Assembly: GCA_964370775.1 (NCBI GenBank)
Contig: CAYJKT010000016.1
Location: 1 to 64,000, forward strand
Length of the DNA: 64,000 nt
Source of the DNA: SIG603 sp964370775
GTDB lineage: Bacteria > Bacillota > Clostridia > Oscillospirales > Acutalibacteraceae
Direction: 5' to 3'
Part shown: positions 1 to 8,414 of the stretch, piece after piece
Layout: each line of letters starts with the position of its first letter
Position numbering within the stretch: position 1 is the first letter of the stretch
Program-made: the position numbers and the translations under genes
The notes under the pieces: generated by a model
Databases searched by the model: none
The model's input: the letters and a program-made list of their open reading frames with translations, nothing else
Told to the model about the DNA's origin: nothing

Positions 1-485
1 AGTGTTCCGTTTAACAAAAATGTCATCACACAATAAATAAGCCATTTTGCATTTGTCTTTTTTTCATGTTTTGATGTTTTTGCATTGATGAAATAAAATG
101 CAAGTAAAAACAGAATTATGGCTATGTAGGTTGTTATTGATGTTGCTTCATTCCAAAATATTATTCCTGCCGCTGTTGGAATAAGCATACTAGCCGAAAA
201 ATAAAATCCGCTTAAATATAAGGGACCACTTTCAATTGCAAGATTGTAAAAAAGTATACACAGTATAAAAACTAACCCAAAAACCATACCAACGATAACA
301 GTTGACGGCGAAATAAAAATACTACTTCTGAATAATAGTGGTACAGAGCTTATTATCGCCGTAAGTGCAAGAAAAAACACATAGATAAATAGTCGCGATT
401 TTAAATTGTCTACCTTAAAATATTTTAACGACAGAGTCTGCGTGCAACCAAAAACAATTGCAAGCGCCAAAAGAACAGCAACCAT
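1..485 (-). CDS. Membrane transporter, EamA/DMT-like (partial, runs off the window)
   Basis: An open frame on the minus strand begins at an ATG at 485 with a good ribosome site (GGAGGA, about 5 bases away) and stays open to the window edge, giving about 161 residues without a stop. The translation is almost wholly hydrophobic, with about five membrane segments separated by short polar loops, opening MVAVLLALAIVFGC. The alternating segments, including an FYNLAIESGPLYLSGFYFS stretch, resemble one five-helix half of drug/metabolite transporters (EamA family), so an exporter or permease is likely; the substrate is unknown. The C-terminal half lies outside the window. The gene has its own promoter (538-566). 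Confidence 0.6.
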   Translation of the reverse strand, partial: MVAVLLALAIVFGCTQTLSLKYFKVDNLKSRLFIYVFFLALTAIISSVPLLFRSSIFISPSTVIVGMVFGLVFILCILFYNLAIESGPLYLSGFYFSASMLIPTAAGIIFWNEATSITTYIAIILFLLAFYFINAKTSKHEKKTNAKWLIYCVMTFLLNGT

Positions 486-537
486 AAGCTCCTCCGTTTT
501 TATAATCCATACTTAAACTATATTGATTTCTTTATTA

Positions 538-566
538 ACTATATCATCAATATTATTAATTGTCAA
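538..566 (-). promoter_or_regulatory. Sigma-A type promoter of the partial transporter
   Basis: Read on the minus strand, TTGACA (561-566) and TATAGT (538-543) are separated by exactly 17 bases, about 50 bases upstream of the ATG at 485. Confidence 0.6.
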
Positions 567-733
567 CATAGTAATACTAAAGAAAATTGCGGAACATTTT
601 AAAGTGCTCGTCCGTTGATATTTCCTTTGATAAATTCAGATTTTTTATGCTAATTCGATGTTTCTCGTTTTTGTTTTTCTACTGTTTACGCCATTACACT
701 GTTACATTATACTAGGTCGGTCTAATACGACAT

Positions 734-1936
734 TTACATCACTAAAAATTGATTGTAACCTAAAATGTTAAAAGAAAGCCCAAATAAAAGTAACGCTTGA
801 AAGAAAAATATGTTTCCAGCTTTTTTACTAGAGCTAGAGTAACAAATTCCTAAAAATATAGCAGGCATAATATCTATGATATATCTATTTCCATAATGAT
901 AACCACCCATGGTTTTATGCGACAATAAAAGTATAATATGAATAGCAGTGATGATAAAAATTATCACGTTAAGGGTTGAAAGATCTTTGTTTTTAATTAC
1001 TTGAAACAAATACCAAATTAGTATTGGAAAGGAGATTAACACATTCATTCCATTAAAATAAGGCACTGTCATTCGAGTGCTATAAGAGAATTCAGGAAGT
1101 CTAAACAAGTTGAAGAAGTTTTCTTTTATGTATACAAGACTAAATTGTCCATTCTCTGAACGTGTGAATTCAGGAAGATGATTGTGTCCGAACTCAAATA
1201 TATCTCCGAACCTAAAATAGTTTAAAAGTAAATATGAGATAGATAATATGATAGTCGGAATGAAAACATACATTTTTTTCATAACATAATTTTTGAATGT
1301 TATAATACTTACACTAGAGTGATTTGTATAAATGTATATAATTAAAGGTAAGTACAAAATTTGAAAGGGTCTACAGCCAGTTGCACAACACAGCAAAAAT
1401 AAAGATAAGCCTTTGTGTCCTTTTTTAGTATAGTAAATACTCATAAGTGAAAATGTTAACGCCATGTTTTGTGCGATAAACCACACACCGTTTGTAAGTG
1501 TAATTTGAAAAACTGCACCACTTACGTATAGAAAAATAGGAAGTAGTGTGACATAAGTTTTGTTAAGTTTATATTCTAATGCAATTAAAGTGCTGTACAC
1601 CACACCGACGAGCGCTATAACTATGTTTATTAAACTTTCAGGTGTGTTGCTACCAAATATTAATGCAAAAGGCAATAAAATATATGACGGAAACGGTGGA
1701 AAGCTGACATAATATTTACCCTCAAATACTGCAAGTTCTAACCATTCGTAGTTCTGCCCTAAATCTAATCTGCCCTCAATCCAAGCTAAGCTTTGCTTTG
1801 TGTATGTGTTATATAGATTTTCAGAAAGAATGTTGCCGTTGTATAAAAATAGTATTAAGTATACACCTAAAACTATAGACATTGGATATAATAATATTTT
1901 GAGTTTATCTATATTATTTGAATTGATGTAACGCAA
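734..1936 (-). CDS. Polytopic membrane protein, probable GT-C type glycosyltransferase
   Basis: This 400-residue protein has about 9-11 hydrophobic segments. An N-terminal helix (about residues 13-32) is followed by a soluble loop containing EGRLDLGQNYEWLE and the stretch YYVSFPPFPSYILLPF. The large first extracytoplasmic loop, with acidic residues between membrane helices 1 and 2, and the PPFPS signature are typical of dolichyl-phosphate-mannose-mannosyltransferase-like (GT-C) enzymes, which move a sugar from a lipid carrier to an acceptor on the outer membrane face. The family call is an inference. The start is TTG at 1936, supported by AAGGAAG about 8 bases upstream; the next in-frame ATG lies inside the first helix. 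No neighbour tells its acceptor. Confidence 0.55.
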   Translation of the reverse strand: MRYINSNNIDKLKILLYPMSIVLGVYLILFLYNGNILSENLYNTYTKQSLAWIEGRLDLGQNYEWLELAVFEGKYYVSFPPFPSYILLPFALIFGSNTPESLINIVIALVGVVYSTLIALEYKLNKTYVTLLPIFLYVSGAVFQITLTNGVWFIAQNMALTFSLMSIYYTKKGHKGLSLFLLCCATGCRPFQILYLPLIIYIYTNHSSVSIITFKNYVMKKMYVFIPTIILSISYLLLNYFRFGDIFEFGHNHLPEFTRSENGQFSLVYIKENFFNLFRLPEFSYSTRMTVPYFNGMNVLISFPILIWYLFQVIKNKDLSTLNVIIFIITAIHIILLLSHKTMGGYHYGNRYIIDIMPAIFLGICYSSSSKKAGNIFFFQALLLFGLSFNILGYNQFLVM

Positions 1937-2076
1937 ATTATCACTTCCTTATAAAATGTTCATATATTACATATTAACAGATAAAGGTTAAATTGACAAC
2001 GCTTTAAAAAAATAAGGTTAGATAGTGTGCAAAATTAAAAAAAGTAAAATAAAATTATATACTTAAATTACACAAA

Positions 2077-2112
2077 CAAAAGACGGATAGCGATTTTGCT
2101 ACCCGTCTTTTC
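2077..2112 (-). terminator. Rho-independent terminator of the Cys-rich micropeptide gene
   Basis: AAAAGACGG and CCGTCTTTT form a stem extended by a TAGC/GCTA-like inner pairing. On the minus strand it is followed by a T-rich stretch. It lies about 75 bases downstream of the micropeptide stop. Confidence 0.6.
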
Positions 2113-2186
2113 TCGCTAATTATGGCGAGAGTTTTTATCTCGTGCTAGAAATAAAAAGTAAAAATGAATTTGCGATATGTCAGAAA

Positions 2187-2291
2187 TTAGCAGCAGCCGT
2201 TGTTGCCGAATGTGTTACCGAAGCCACATCCGCCACAGCATACAAGTAGAAGAATTACGATAACAATGATAGAACAGTTGTTATTACACAT
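2187..2291 (-). CDS. Cysteine-rich one-helix micropeptide (HCB-like)
   Basis: A 34-residue frame starts at ATG 2291 behind a near-perfect ribosome site (GGAGGT, 8 bases away) and is followed by a terminator, so it is very likely expressed. It opens MCNNNCSIIVIVILLLVCC (residues 1-19) and continues into a Gly/Cys/Asn-rich tail GGCGFGNTFGNNGCC. It has one hydrophobic helix (about residues 7-17) and seven cysteines. It resembles short Clostridial peptides annotated as chorion class high-cysteine HCB proteins, whose function is unknown. A spore coat or membrane role is only a guess; the upstream element CATATAATG resembles a mother-cell sigma -10 but this is weak. Confidence 0.7.
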   Translation of the reverse strand: MCNNNCSIIVIVILLLVCCGGCGFGNTFGNNGCC

Positions 2292-2404
2292 ATTGATTAC
2301 CTCCATATATTTATATAACCATTATATGAAAAGATTTGTTTTTGGTTCGTGCCGTTTCTTTTCTGTTGGCTAATAATTCATTATATGCGCTTAGGTAAAA
2401 TGTG

Positions 2405-3595
2405 TTAATTTTTCTTTATCAAAGATTTTTTATAAGTATCGCCACAGGCAGATACATTTTTGCTACACAATCCAAAAATGTCATCTGCGATACATTCCAT
2501 GTTAAAATCAGCCTTAGCGTCAGCAGATAAACTTTCTATATCGGCTACTCTTGACAGTATCGGCAAGGTATTCCTTTTGTTAGACAACAACTTTGCACCC
2601 TCACTGCTCATACCAAGTAAGCGAATGTAGTGGGGAGGGGTAGGGTTTTCTGTTAATCCCACAAAAGCATGAAGCACAAGGCGGCGTATTCTTGCATGTG
2701 TGAAGCGTTTGGACTTAACTAAGTCGTAAAGTTCTGTAACACTTCTAGCGTTTTTCACCTCTTTAAATAGCTTTTTCTCTATACCCTCGCTAATATCAGG
2801 CAAATTTGCAAAATCATCTTCTTTCATCATTCTAAGCTTTGCCAAAATAGCTGTATCTAAAACAGAAAAATCTGTAGGGCATTTCTCGGTAGATATAGCT
2901 TTCTTTAGCAGTTCACTACATTCAAAAGGTAGGTATTCGCTTACATCAATACCACGAACAAGCTGACTTCTAATAAACATAGCACTTGGTAACTCACCAG
3001 TTACAAGGCTATCGTGACTATTGCCGACACGTTTAACAGCAGTAGGCGTTATGCTTGATGTAAGCTCGTTTAAGGCACGTATATACTCGATAGCTAAATT
3101 ATTGTTAGAACCACTTAACTCGCCGTTATAGTCGCTTTTAAGCATAGCTTTCACTGCGTTTTCTCTTGCAGTGGCAAAACTAATACCTTTTTCTAGCTCT
3201 ATATTCAACGATGAACCAAATTCATCGCTAGAAGTAAGCAAAGCTAACTTTTGCAAGGTGTCAGAGCTACCACTCTCGCAACCAAAATAAAGATTATCCA
3301 CAAAACCTATTGCGTTAAGTAGATACACCGAACCAAAAGCAAATTTTTGTGCGCCTGCTGTTGCAAACCTAAAAGGTAACTCAATAACTAAATCTGCCCC
3401 ACATTCAAGTGCCATTTCAGCTCTTGTCCATTTGTCGATAATTGCACTTTCGCCACGCTGAACAAAATTACCACTCATAACACAAACTACAGCGCCGTTT
3501 TCTTTCATGGTGTCTACTATATATTTATGCCCCTTATGCATAGGGTTGAACTCACAAATAAGTCCACCAACTGTTTTTTTGTCTATTTTTAACAT
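2405..3595 (-). CDS. tmcAL: tRNA(Met) cytidine acetate ligase TmcAL
   Basis: The enzyme activates acetate with ATP and acetylates the wobble cytidine (C34) of elongator tRNA(Met). The N-terminal nucleotidyltransferase motif reads EFNPMHKGH (residues 15-23), with the HxGH pair H20/H23, followed by SGNFVQRGE and ECGADLVIELP as in the YlbM/TmcAL family. Length (396 residues) is normal. The start is uncertain: ATG at 3595 fits the family N terminus, but the only GGAG abuts it directly; an in-frame TTG at 3601 has no ribosome site. It is divergent from ackA, with about 120 bases between, which places an acetate-using tRNA enzyme beside acetate kinase. Confidence 0.88.
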   Translation of the reverse strand: MLKIDKKTVGGLICEFNPMHKGHKYIVDTMKENGAVVCVMSGNFVQRGESAIIDKWTRAEMALECGADLVIELPFRFATAGAQKFAFGSVYLLNAIGFVDNLYFGCESGSSDTLQKLALLTSSDEFGSSLNIELEKGISFATARENAVKAMLKSDYNGELSGSNNNLAIEYIRALNELTSSITPTAVKRVGNSHDSLVTGELPSAMFIRSQLVRGIDVSEYLPFECSELLKKAISTEKCPTDFSVLDTAILAKLRMMKEDDFANLPDISEGIEKKLFKEVKNARSVTELYDLVKSKRFTHARIRRLVLHAFVGLTENPTPPHYIRLLGMSSEGAKLLSNKRNTLPILSRVADIESLSADAKADFNMECIADDIFGLCSKNVSACGDTYKKSLIKKN

Positions 3596-3633
3596 CTCCA
3601 ATCAATAATAAATATATTTTATCAAAATATAAC

Positions 3634-3662
3634 TTGAAATTATTCTCGTTTTGTATTATTAT
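3634..3662 (+). promoter_or_regulatory. Sigma-A type promoter of ackA
   Basis: TTGAAA (3634-3639) and TATTAT (3657-3662) with 17-base spacing, about 50 bases before the ackA start. Confidence 0.5.
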
Positions 3663-3713
3663 AATATGTGTTATATGAAATAATCAAGCAAAATTTATTA
3701 TAGGAGGACTAAA

Positions 3714-4922
3714 ATGAAAGTATTGGTTATAAATGCGGGTAGTTCGTCGCTAAAATATCAACTTATTGATATGGAAACAGAACAAATGATTGCAAAAGGT
3801 AATTGCGAGAAAATAGGCTTAGAGAGAGGTATCTTTGGCCACAAAACAGCTGATGGTAGAAATATTTGGTACGAGAAAACAATGACTACACATACAGCAG
3901 CTTTTGAGCAAGTAAAGAAAGCGTTATTAGACAAAGAAGCTGGCGTTGTAAAAGATTTGTCAGAAATCACAGCTATCGGACATAGAGTTGTGCAAGGTGG
4001 TTCAATATTTAAAGAATCTATATTGATTGACGAAGACGTTATCAGTGGTATAGAGAGTTTAATTCCTCTTGCTCCATTACACAATAGCGCACATGTTCAA
4101 GCTATCAGAGCTTGTTTTGATGTGTTTGGTAAAGATGTTCCAGAGGTAGCAGTTTTCGATACATCTTTCCACTCTACTATGCCAGAGAAATCATTTATGT
4201 ATGCTGTTCCTTACGAGTATTACGAGAAATATCAAGTTAGAAAATACGGTTTCCACGGAACTTCTCACAGATATGTAAGCCATAGATGTGCAGAAATTAT
4301 GGGTAAACCAATTGAAGATTTGAAAATTATTTCATGTCATATCGGTAACGGTTCATCTATTACAGCTATCCAAGGTGGCAAAGTTTTAGACACAAGTATG
4401 GGTCTTACTCCACTAGACGGATTTATGATGGGAACAAGAACTGGTACACTTGATCCATCAGTTGTTACATTTATTGCAGAGAAAGAAAACCTAAGCCCTA
4501 GCGAGCTATCTGACTTGTTCAACAAAAAATCAGGTCTACTAGGTATCTCTGGTGTTTCTAGTGATGATAGAGACGTTTTAAAAGCTGAGAGAGAAGGCAG
4601 CCACAGAGCTAAACTTGCTCACGATATGTTGATTTACCAAATCAAAAAATTCATAGGTGGATATATTGCAGCTATGAACGGTGTAGATGTTATCACATTT
4701 ACAGCAGGACTTGGCGAAAACCAACTTTATCTACGTAAAGGTGTTTTAGAGAACATGGAGTTCTTTGGTGTGGAGTATGACGACGAAGCAAATAACAGAA
4801 CTCAAGGTATTGAGGGCATGATTTCTACAGCTGACAGTAAAGTTAAAGCTTATATCATTCCTACAAATGAGGAACTTGTTATCGCAAGAGATACAAGAGA
4901 TATCGTTAGCACATTAAGATAA
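3714..4922 (+). CDS. ackA: Acetate kinase
   Basis: It interconverts acetyl phosphate plus ADP with acetate plus ATP, the last ATP-yielding step of acetate fermentation, in the cytoplasm. The N terminus shows the ASKHA phosphate motif NAGSSSLKYQL (residues 7-17); further family signatures are HRVVQGG, VFDTSFH, YGFHGTSHRYV, HIGNGSSI and FTAGLGEN. Length (402) is standard. The start has a strong AGGAGG site. It stands alone between its own promoter and terminator; phosphotransacetylase (pta), its usual partner, is not in this window. Confidence 0.97.
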   Translation: MKVLVINAGSSSLKYQLIDMETEQMIAKGNCEKIGLERGIFGHKTADGRNIWYEKTMTTHTAAFEQVKKALLDKEAGVVKDLSEITAIGHRVVQGGSIFKESILIDEDVISGIESLIPLAPLHNSAHVQAIRACFDVFGKDVPEVAVFDTSFHSTMPEKSFMYAVPYEYYEKYQVRKYGFHGTSHRYVSHRCAEIMGKPIEDLKIISCHIGNGSSITAIQGGKVLDTSMGLTPLDGFMMGTRTGTLDPSVVTFIAEKENLSPSELSDLFNKKSGLLGISGVSSDDRDVLKAEREGSHRAKLAHDMLIYQIKKFIGGYIAAMNGVDVITFTAGLGENQLYLRKGVLENMEFFGVEYDDEANNRTQGIEGMISTADSKVKAYIIPTNEELVIARDTRDIVSTLR

Positions 4923-4931
4923 AATAGTAAT

Positions 4932-4967
4932 GGAGTATGAATTATACATTCATACTCCCTTTTTTTG
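4932..4967 (+). terminator. Rho-independent terminator of ackA
   Basis: GGAGTATGAA and TTCATACTCC form a 10-bp stem with a 7-base loop, followed by C and seven T residues. Confidence 0.9.
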
Positions 4968-5009
4968 CGAAATATTTACAAGAGATTTCTTAAATACTCT
5001 ATATTTTGC

Positions 5010-6749
5010 TTATTTTATCCTACGTCTATCTTTTATGCCTAGCTGTCTATAGTGCTCATCTTTTTCGCTATACATAGCCGTGTCTGCTTCATGGAATTTT
5101 TCATCAAAATTATCACTAGCATAACATTTTGATGTACCAACAGATAAACTCACGCTCTTTTCACTTCCAAGTAATCTTCTGAATTTTTTAACGTCTTTAT
5201 CAAAAAGAGCTTCATCAGTGTCGAACAACACCACGAATTCGTCGCCACCAACTCTATATGCTTTGTTGTTAAAAATAGTTTTTAACATACTTGCACAGGT
5301 TATAATTAGTTCGTCTCCAAAATTGTGTCCATGAACATCATTTGCCTCTTTTAATCCGTTGATGTCAATAACTACTATACCCAAAAATTCAGGTGGTTGA
5401 ATTTGATACTCTTTAACTTGGTCGTTGTAGCAGTTTCTGTTGCTAAGAGATGTTAAATCGTCAGTTAAACTCAGTTTTTTGAACTTGTTTAGCAGATAGT
5501 GTCTGCAATTGTTTTTATCGTTGTGTCCTGTTGCTAAATCATAAGCAAAGTCATGACAATTGCCATAACCACAGCAGAAGCAGTTGATGTTTCTATCTTC
5601 CTCTGTGACTTTACCTAAAGCTAAAAATGCTTGTTCTATATCAATGTCATGTTTCTTTTCGTATTCAGAACTTCTGTCGTGATACTTTCTTATGAAGTCT
5701 GATATATTAAAATTATCATCAAAATATTTAATAAGTTGTTCTGTGTTATTTTTGGTTATTTTCTTTTTATTTTGGTTGGTTACATAATCAATCTCGTTGT
5801 GTCTCGCAGATTTAGAAGTACCTGTGCCTAAATTACAACCGTCAATACAGTTAAGAGCGTCCACAATCATTGGAACTGGCTTACCACTGTTAATATCCTC
5901 AACATACTCAACGAAATATTTTTCAATGTTTTCAATACCTTCAACTTGTTTAATCCAAATATCTTCACCTAGATTAAACTTAATATTTTCGCTTAAACCG
6001 CCAGGACGTGAAAACGTAAAGCCTATGCCTCCGTCCATGTTGTCAAATGTTTTGCTTTCATAATTAGTAAAATCGATACCTTGCTTTTTTGTATGTTGCA
6101 TAAACTTCTCAAATGTAACATTATAGTCCAATACATAGTCAGTATCTGGGTTGTTACACTCTCTTTTTTTGCCAACACAGGGGGTTAAAAACATAATTTT
6201 ATCAGTTATACTTAAATATTTTTTTAGGTAAGTACCAAGACAAATTACAGGGCTTTGAATAGGGGAAAGGTACTGAATAAGTGAGGGTTTGAACTTCTCT
6301 ACATAACTCACCACAACAGGACATGGTTGAGCTATCATAGTTTTTGGTCTGGTATCTTTAATTGTTTTAATGTGTGCCCATGTGCAAATATCTGCACCGA
6401 AAGATACATCGTATACGCCGTTCACACCAATGCTTTTCAAGTATGAAATTACCTTGCCTACATCAGGGAAATTAAACCTTGCAGCAGGCGCAATGACTAC
6501 AGAGATTTTCTCGCCGTTTTCAATAGCTCCGAAAAAATCTTCAGTATCATCAAAATAAAATCTTGCATTATGGTCACAAATAGCCATGCACTCACCACAT
6601 GATATGCAAAAGCCCTCTTTAATAAAAACTTTAGCTAAATCAGCTTCAAAAAATGCTTCGTTTGCTCCAACAGGACACTTAGAGATACATTTGTTGCAAC
6701 CTTTACACTCGTCACTTTCAGTGTAGACATAACTTCTTTTATCTACCAT
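5010..6749 (-). CDS. Ferredoxin / [FeFe]-hydrogenase-like / FeS / GGDEF fusion (probable redox-sensing diguanylate cyclase)
   Basis: This 579-residue protein fuses four modules. Residues 10-60 hold two 4Fe-4S ferredoxin motifs (C15/18/21/25 and C48/51/54/58). Residues about 83-350 match the [FeFe]-hydrogenase H-domain: motif 1 AQPCP (C143), motif 2 TPCVGKKRE (C191) and motif 3 NCIDGCNLG (C301, C305), so the four cysteines that hold the H-cluster cubane are kept. The proton-transfer cysteine of motif 1 (TSCCP in catalytic enzymes) is proline. Residues 388-416 form a further FeS motif (INCFCCGYGNC). Residues about 428-575 are a GGDEF domain (GGDEF at 501-505) without an RxxD inhibitory site. 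Sensing of H2 or redox state coupled to cyclic-di-GMP synthesis is inferred. No membrane segment is seen. It lies 56 bases downstream of the TtcA-type gene and may be co-transcribed. Confidence 0.85.
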   Translation of the reverse strand: MVDKRSYVYTESDECKGCNKCISKCPVGANEAFFEADLAKVFIKEGFCISCGECMAICDHNARFYFDDTEDFFGAIENGEKISVVIAPAARFNFPDVGKVISYLKSIGVNGVYDVSFGADICTWAHIKTIKDTRPKTMIAQPCPVVVSYVEKFKPSLIQYLSPIQSPVICLGTYLKKYLSITDKIMFLTPCVGKKRECNNPDTDYVLDYNVTFEKFMQHTKKQGIDFTNYESKTFDNMDGGIGFTFSRPGGLSENIKFNLGEDIWIKQVEGIENIEKYFVEYVEDINSGKPVPMIVDALNCIDGCNLGTGTSKSARHNEIDYVTNQNKKKITKNNTEQLIKYFDDNFNISDFIRKYHDRSSEYEKKHDIDIEQAFLALGKVTEEDRNINCFCCGYGNCHDFAYDLATGHNDKNNCRHYLLNKFKKLSLTDDLTSLSNRNCYNDQVKEYQIQPPEFLGIVVIDINGLKEANDVHGHNFGDELIITCASMLKTIFNNKAYRVGGDEFVVLFDTDEALFDKDVKKFRRLLGSEKSVSLSVGTSKCYASDNFDEKFHEADTAMYSEKDEHYRQLGIKDRRRIK

Positions 6750-6805
6750 CTGTTAACCCTCTTTACTCATATATTTTAACTGGTTTTTTAAATCAGTAAA
6801 TAATC

Positions 6806-7525
6806 TTAAATGGTTCCCCAACCACTTATGTTTCCACGCTCCATAGCGCCCATAAGTTTAGCTTTTATGTCTTTGTGTTTTATTTCTAACGAACTTATAA
6901 ACTCGCCTGTTTCCGCACGTGTTGTGTGTCCGTCTACTGGACATTCACTTCTAACTATTGGCAAATTTAATCTGTTTGCTGTTCTTTTTACCCATGCATC
7001 CTCACAAAAAATAAGAGGACGTATCATCGTAATATCTTTTCTGGATAAATATGTTACCGGTGAAAAGCTAGCTATTCTTCCACCGTAAAACATATTCATA
7101 AGCAAAGTCTCAACGGCATCGTCCGCATGATGGCCAAGAGCTATTTTATTACACTTTTGCTCAACAGTTATATCATGCAACATGCCTCGTCTCATTCTTG
7201 CACACAGGCTACATGGATTACTTTCTTTTCTTGTGTTAAAAATTATATTGCCTAAATCACTTCTCTTAATTATGTAAGGGATTTTTAAACGTCTGCACAA
7301 TTCTTCTACCTTAGAAAAATCTGTTAAAACATTGTTGAAACAGGGGTCTATAGTAATCGCAACAATGTCAAATTTCTTTGGATAATATCTTTTTAGTGAA
7401 TGTAAGGCACAAAGCAGGAATAAAGAATCCTTACCACCAGATACACCTACAGCTATCCTGTCACCGTCTTCTATCATATTATATTTATCTACGGCTGCAC
7501 GCACATAGCTCATTAGTTTTTCCAT
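6806..7525 (-). CDS. ttcA: TtcA-family tRNA 2-thiocytidine synthase (PP-loop ATPase)
   Basis: TtcA enzymes activate cytidine 32 of tRNA with ATP and insert sulfur using a 4Fe-4S cluster. The PP-loop SGGKDS is at residues 29-34, the CxxC motif CSLC at 105-108, GHHADD at 131-136, and a further cysteine at 195 (ECPVDGH) could complete cluster binding. At 239 residues it is shorter than the E. coli enzyme (about 311), as is usual for the Clostridial form. The start ATG at 7525 has an AAGGAG-type site. A TilS-like lysidine synthetase was considered but the CxxC and GHHADD context fits TtcA better. Confidence 0.8.
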   Translation of the reverse strand: MEKLMSYVRAAVDKYNMIEDGDRIAVGVSGGKDSLFLLCALHSLKRYYPKKFDIVAITIDPCFNNVLTDFSKVEELCRRLKIPYIIKRSDLGNIIFNTRKESNPCSLCARMRRGMLHDITVEQKCNKIALGHHADDAVETLLMNMFYGGRIASFSPVTYLSRKDITMIRPLIFCEDAWVKRTANRLNLPIVRSECPVDGHTTRAETGEFISSLEIKHKDIKAKLMGAMERGNISGWGTI

Positions 7526-7650
7526 AAAATCTCCTTATATTTAACATATAATATTATAATACATTTGATAATAAAATACAAGCTTTGACAGAAAAATTGC
7601 AATAAAAACAGCTTATAATTACAAAATGAAATTATAATAGAAAATAATTA

Positions 7651-7692
7651 CCCCATATAATTTAGCGACTTTAGTAGCTAAATTATATGGGG
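7651..7692 (-). terminator. Hairpin terminator after tcdA
   Basis: CCCCATATAATTTAGC and GCTAAATTATATGGGG form a perfect 16-bp stem with a 10-base loop just downstream of tcdA on the minus strand. There is no strong T run, so termination is likely but not certain. Confidence 0.65.
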
Positions 7693-7697
7693 TTAAA

Positions 7698-8414
7698 TTA
7701 ATTGTTTTTGATAGCTAGGTCTTTTATAACTTCGCCAGCTATAATAAGCCCTGCAACAGACGGAACAAACGCAATGCTTGCAGGGGCTGTTCGCCCAGCA
7801 GTTCCTTTGTTTTCAGAAGTAGTAGCCTTAACAGGGTCTTCTTTTGAGTACAAAACCTTAACACCGTTAATATTCATGTCTTTAAGTTTTTTTCTCATAA
7901 TTTTTGCAAGAGGACACACGCTCGTCTTTTTTATGTCAGCAATCTCAAACATAGTAGGGTCTAGCTTGTTGCCTGTTCCCATACAACTTATCACAGGAAC
8001 ATTCGCTTCCTTAGCTTTTCTAATAAGTTCTACCTTTGCTGTCACTGTGTCAACTGCGTCAATAACATAATCATACACACTAAAATCGATAGTATGGCTG
8101 TTCTCTGGCAAGATAAAAGTGTTGTTGCACTCTATTATTACGTTTGGGTTAATGTCACGTGCTCGCTCTGCCATTACCTCTGTTTTATTTTTGCCAATGG
8201 TAGAGTGAAGTGCCACAATTTGACGATTTATGTTAGTTAGAGACACTGTATCTCCGTCAAAAAAGTCAATAGAGCCTATACCACTTCTAACAAGTGCCTC
8301 GGCGATATGACCACCGACGCCACCTATACCAAACAGTGCTACTCTGCTGTTTTTAAGCTCAGATATACAATCCTCGCCCAACAGTGCCTCGGTTCGGGAA
8401 AACTCATATATCAT
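7698..8414 (-). CDS. tcdA: tRNA threonylcarbamoyladenosine dehydratase
   Basis: TcdA (CsdL) is a ThiF/E1-like ATPase that cyclises t6A37 of tRNA to ct6A. The N terminus carries the family opening FSRTEALLGED (residues 5-15) and the nucleotide-binding GIGGVGG (29-35); INRQIVALHSTIGK and DAVDTV follow as in the family. Length (238) is standard. The start overlaps the ychF stop by 4 bases, so translation is probably coupled. It is the last gene of a minus-strand run beginning at the DsrE gene. Confidence 0.9.
   Translation of the reverse strand: MIYEFSRTEALLGEDCISELKNSRVALFGIGGVGGHIAEALVRSGIGSIDFFDGDTVSLTNINRQIVALHSTIGKNKTEVMAERARDINPNVIIECNNTFILPENSHTIDFSVYDYVIDAVDTVTAKVELIRKAKEANVPVISCMGTGNKLDPTMFEIADIKKTSVCPLAKIMRKKLKDMNINGVKVLYSKEDPVKATTSENKGTAGRTAPASIAFVPSVAGLIIAGEVIKDLAIKNN

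Noticed and set aside
1999..2030. TTGACA-like promoter on the plus strand at about 2000
   Set aside because: It is followed by no plus-strand gene and its -10 is 19 bases away; probably chance in AT-rich DNA.
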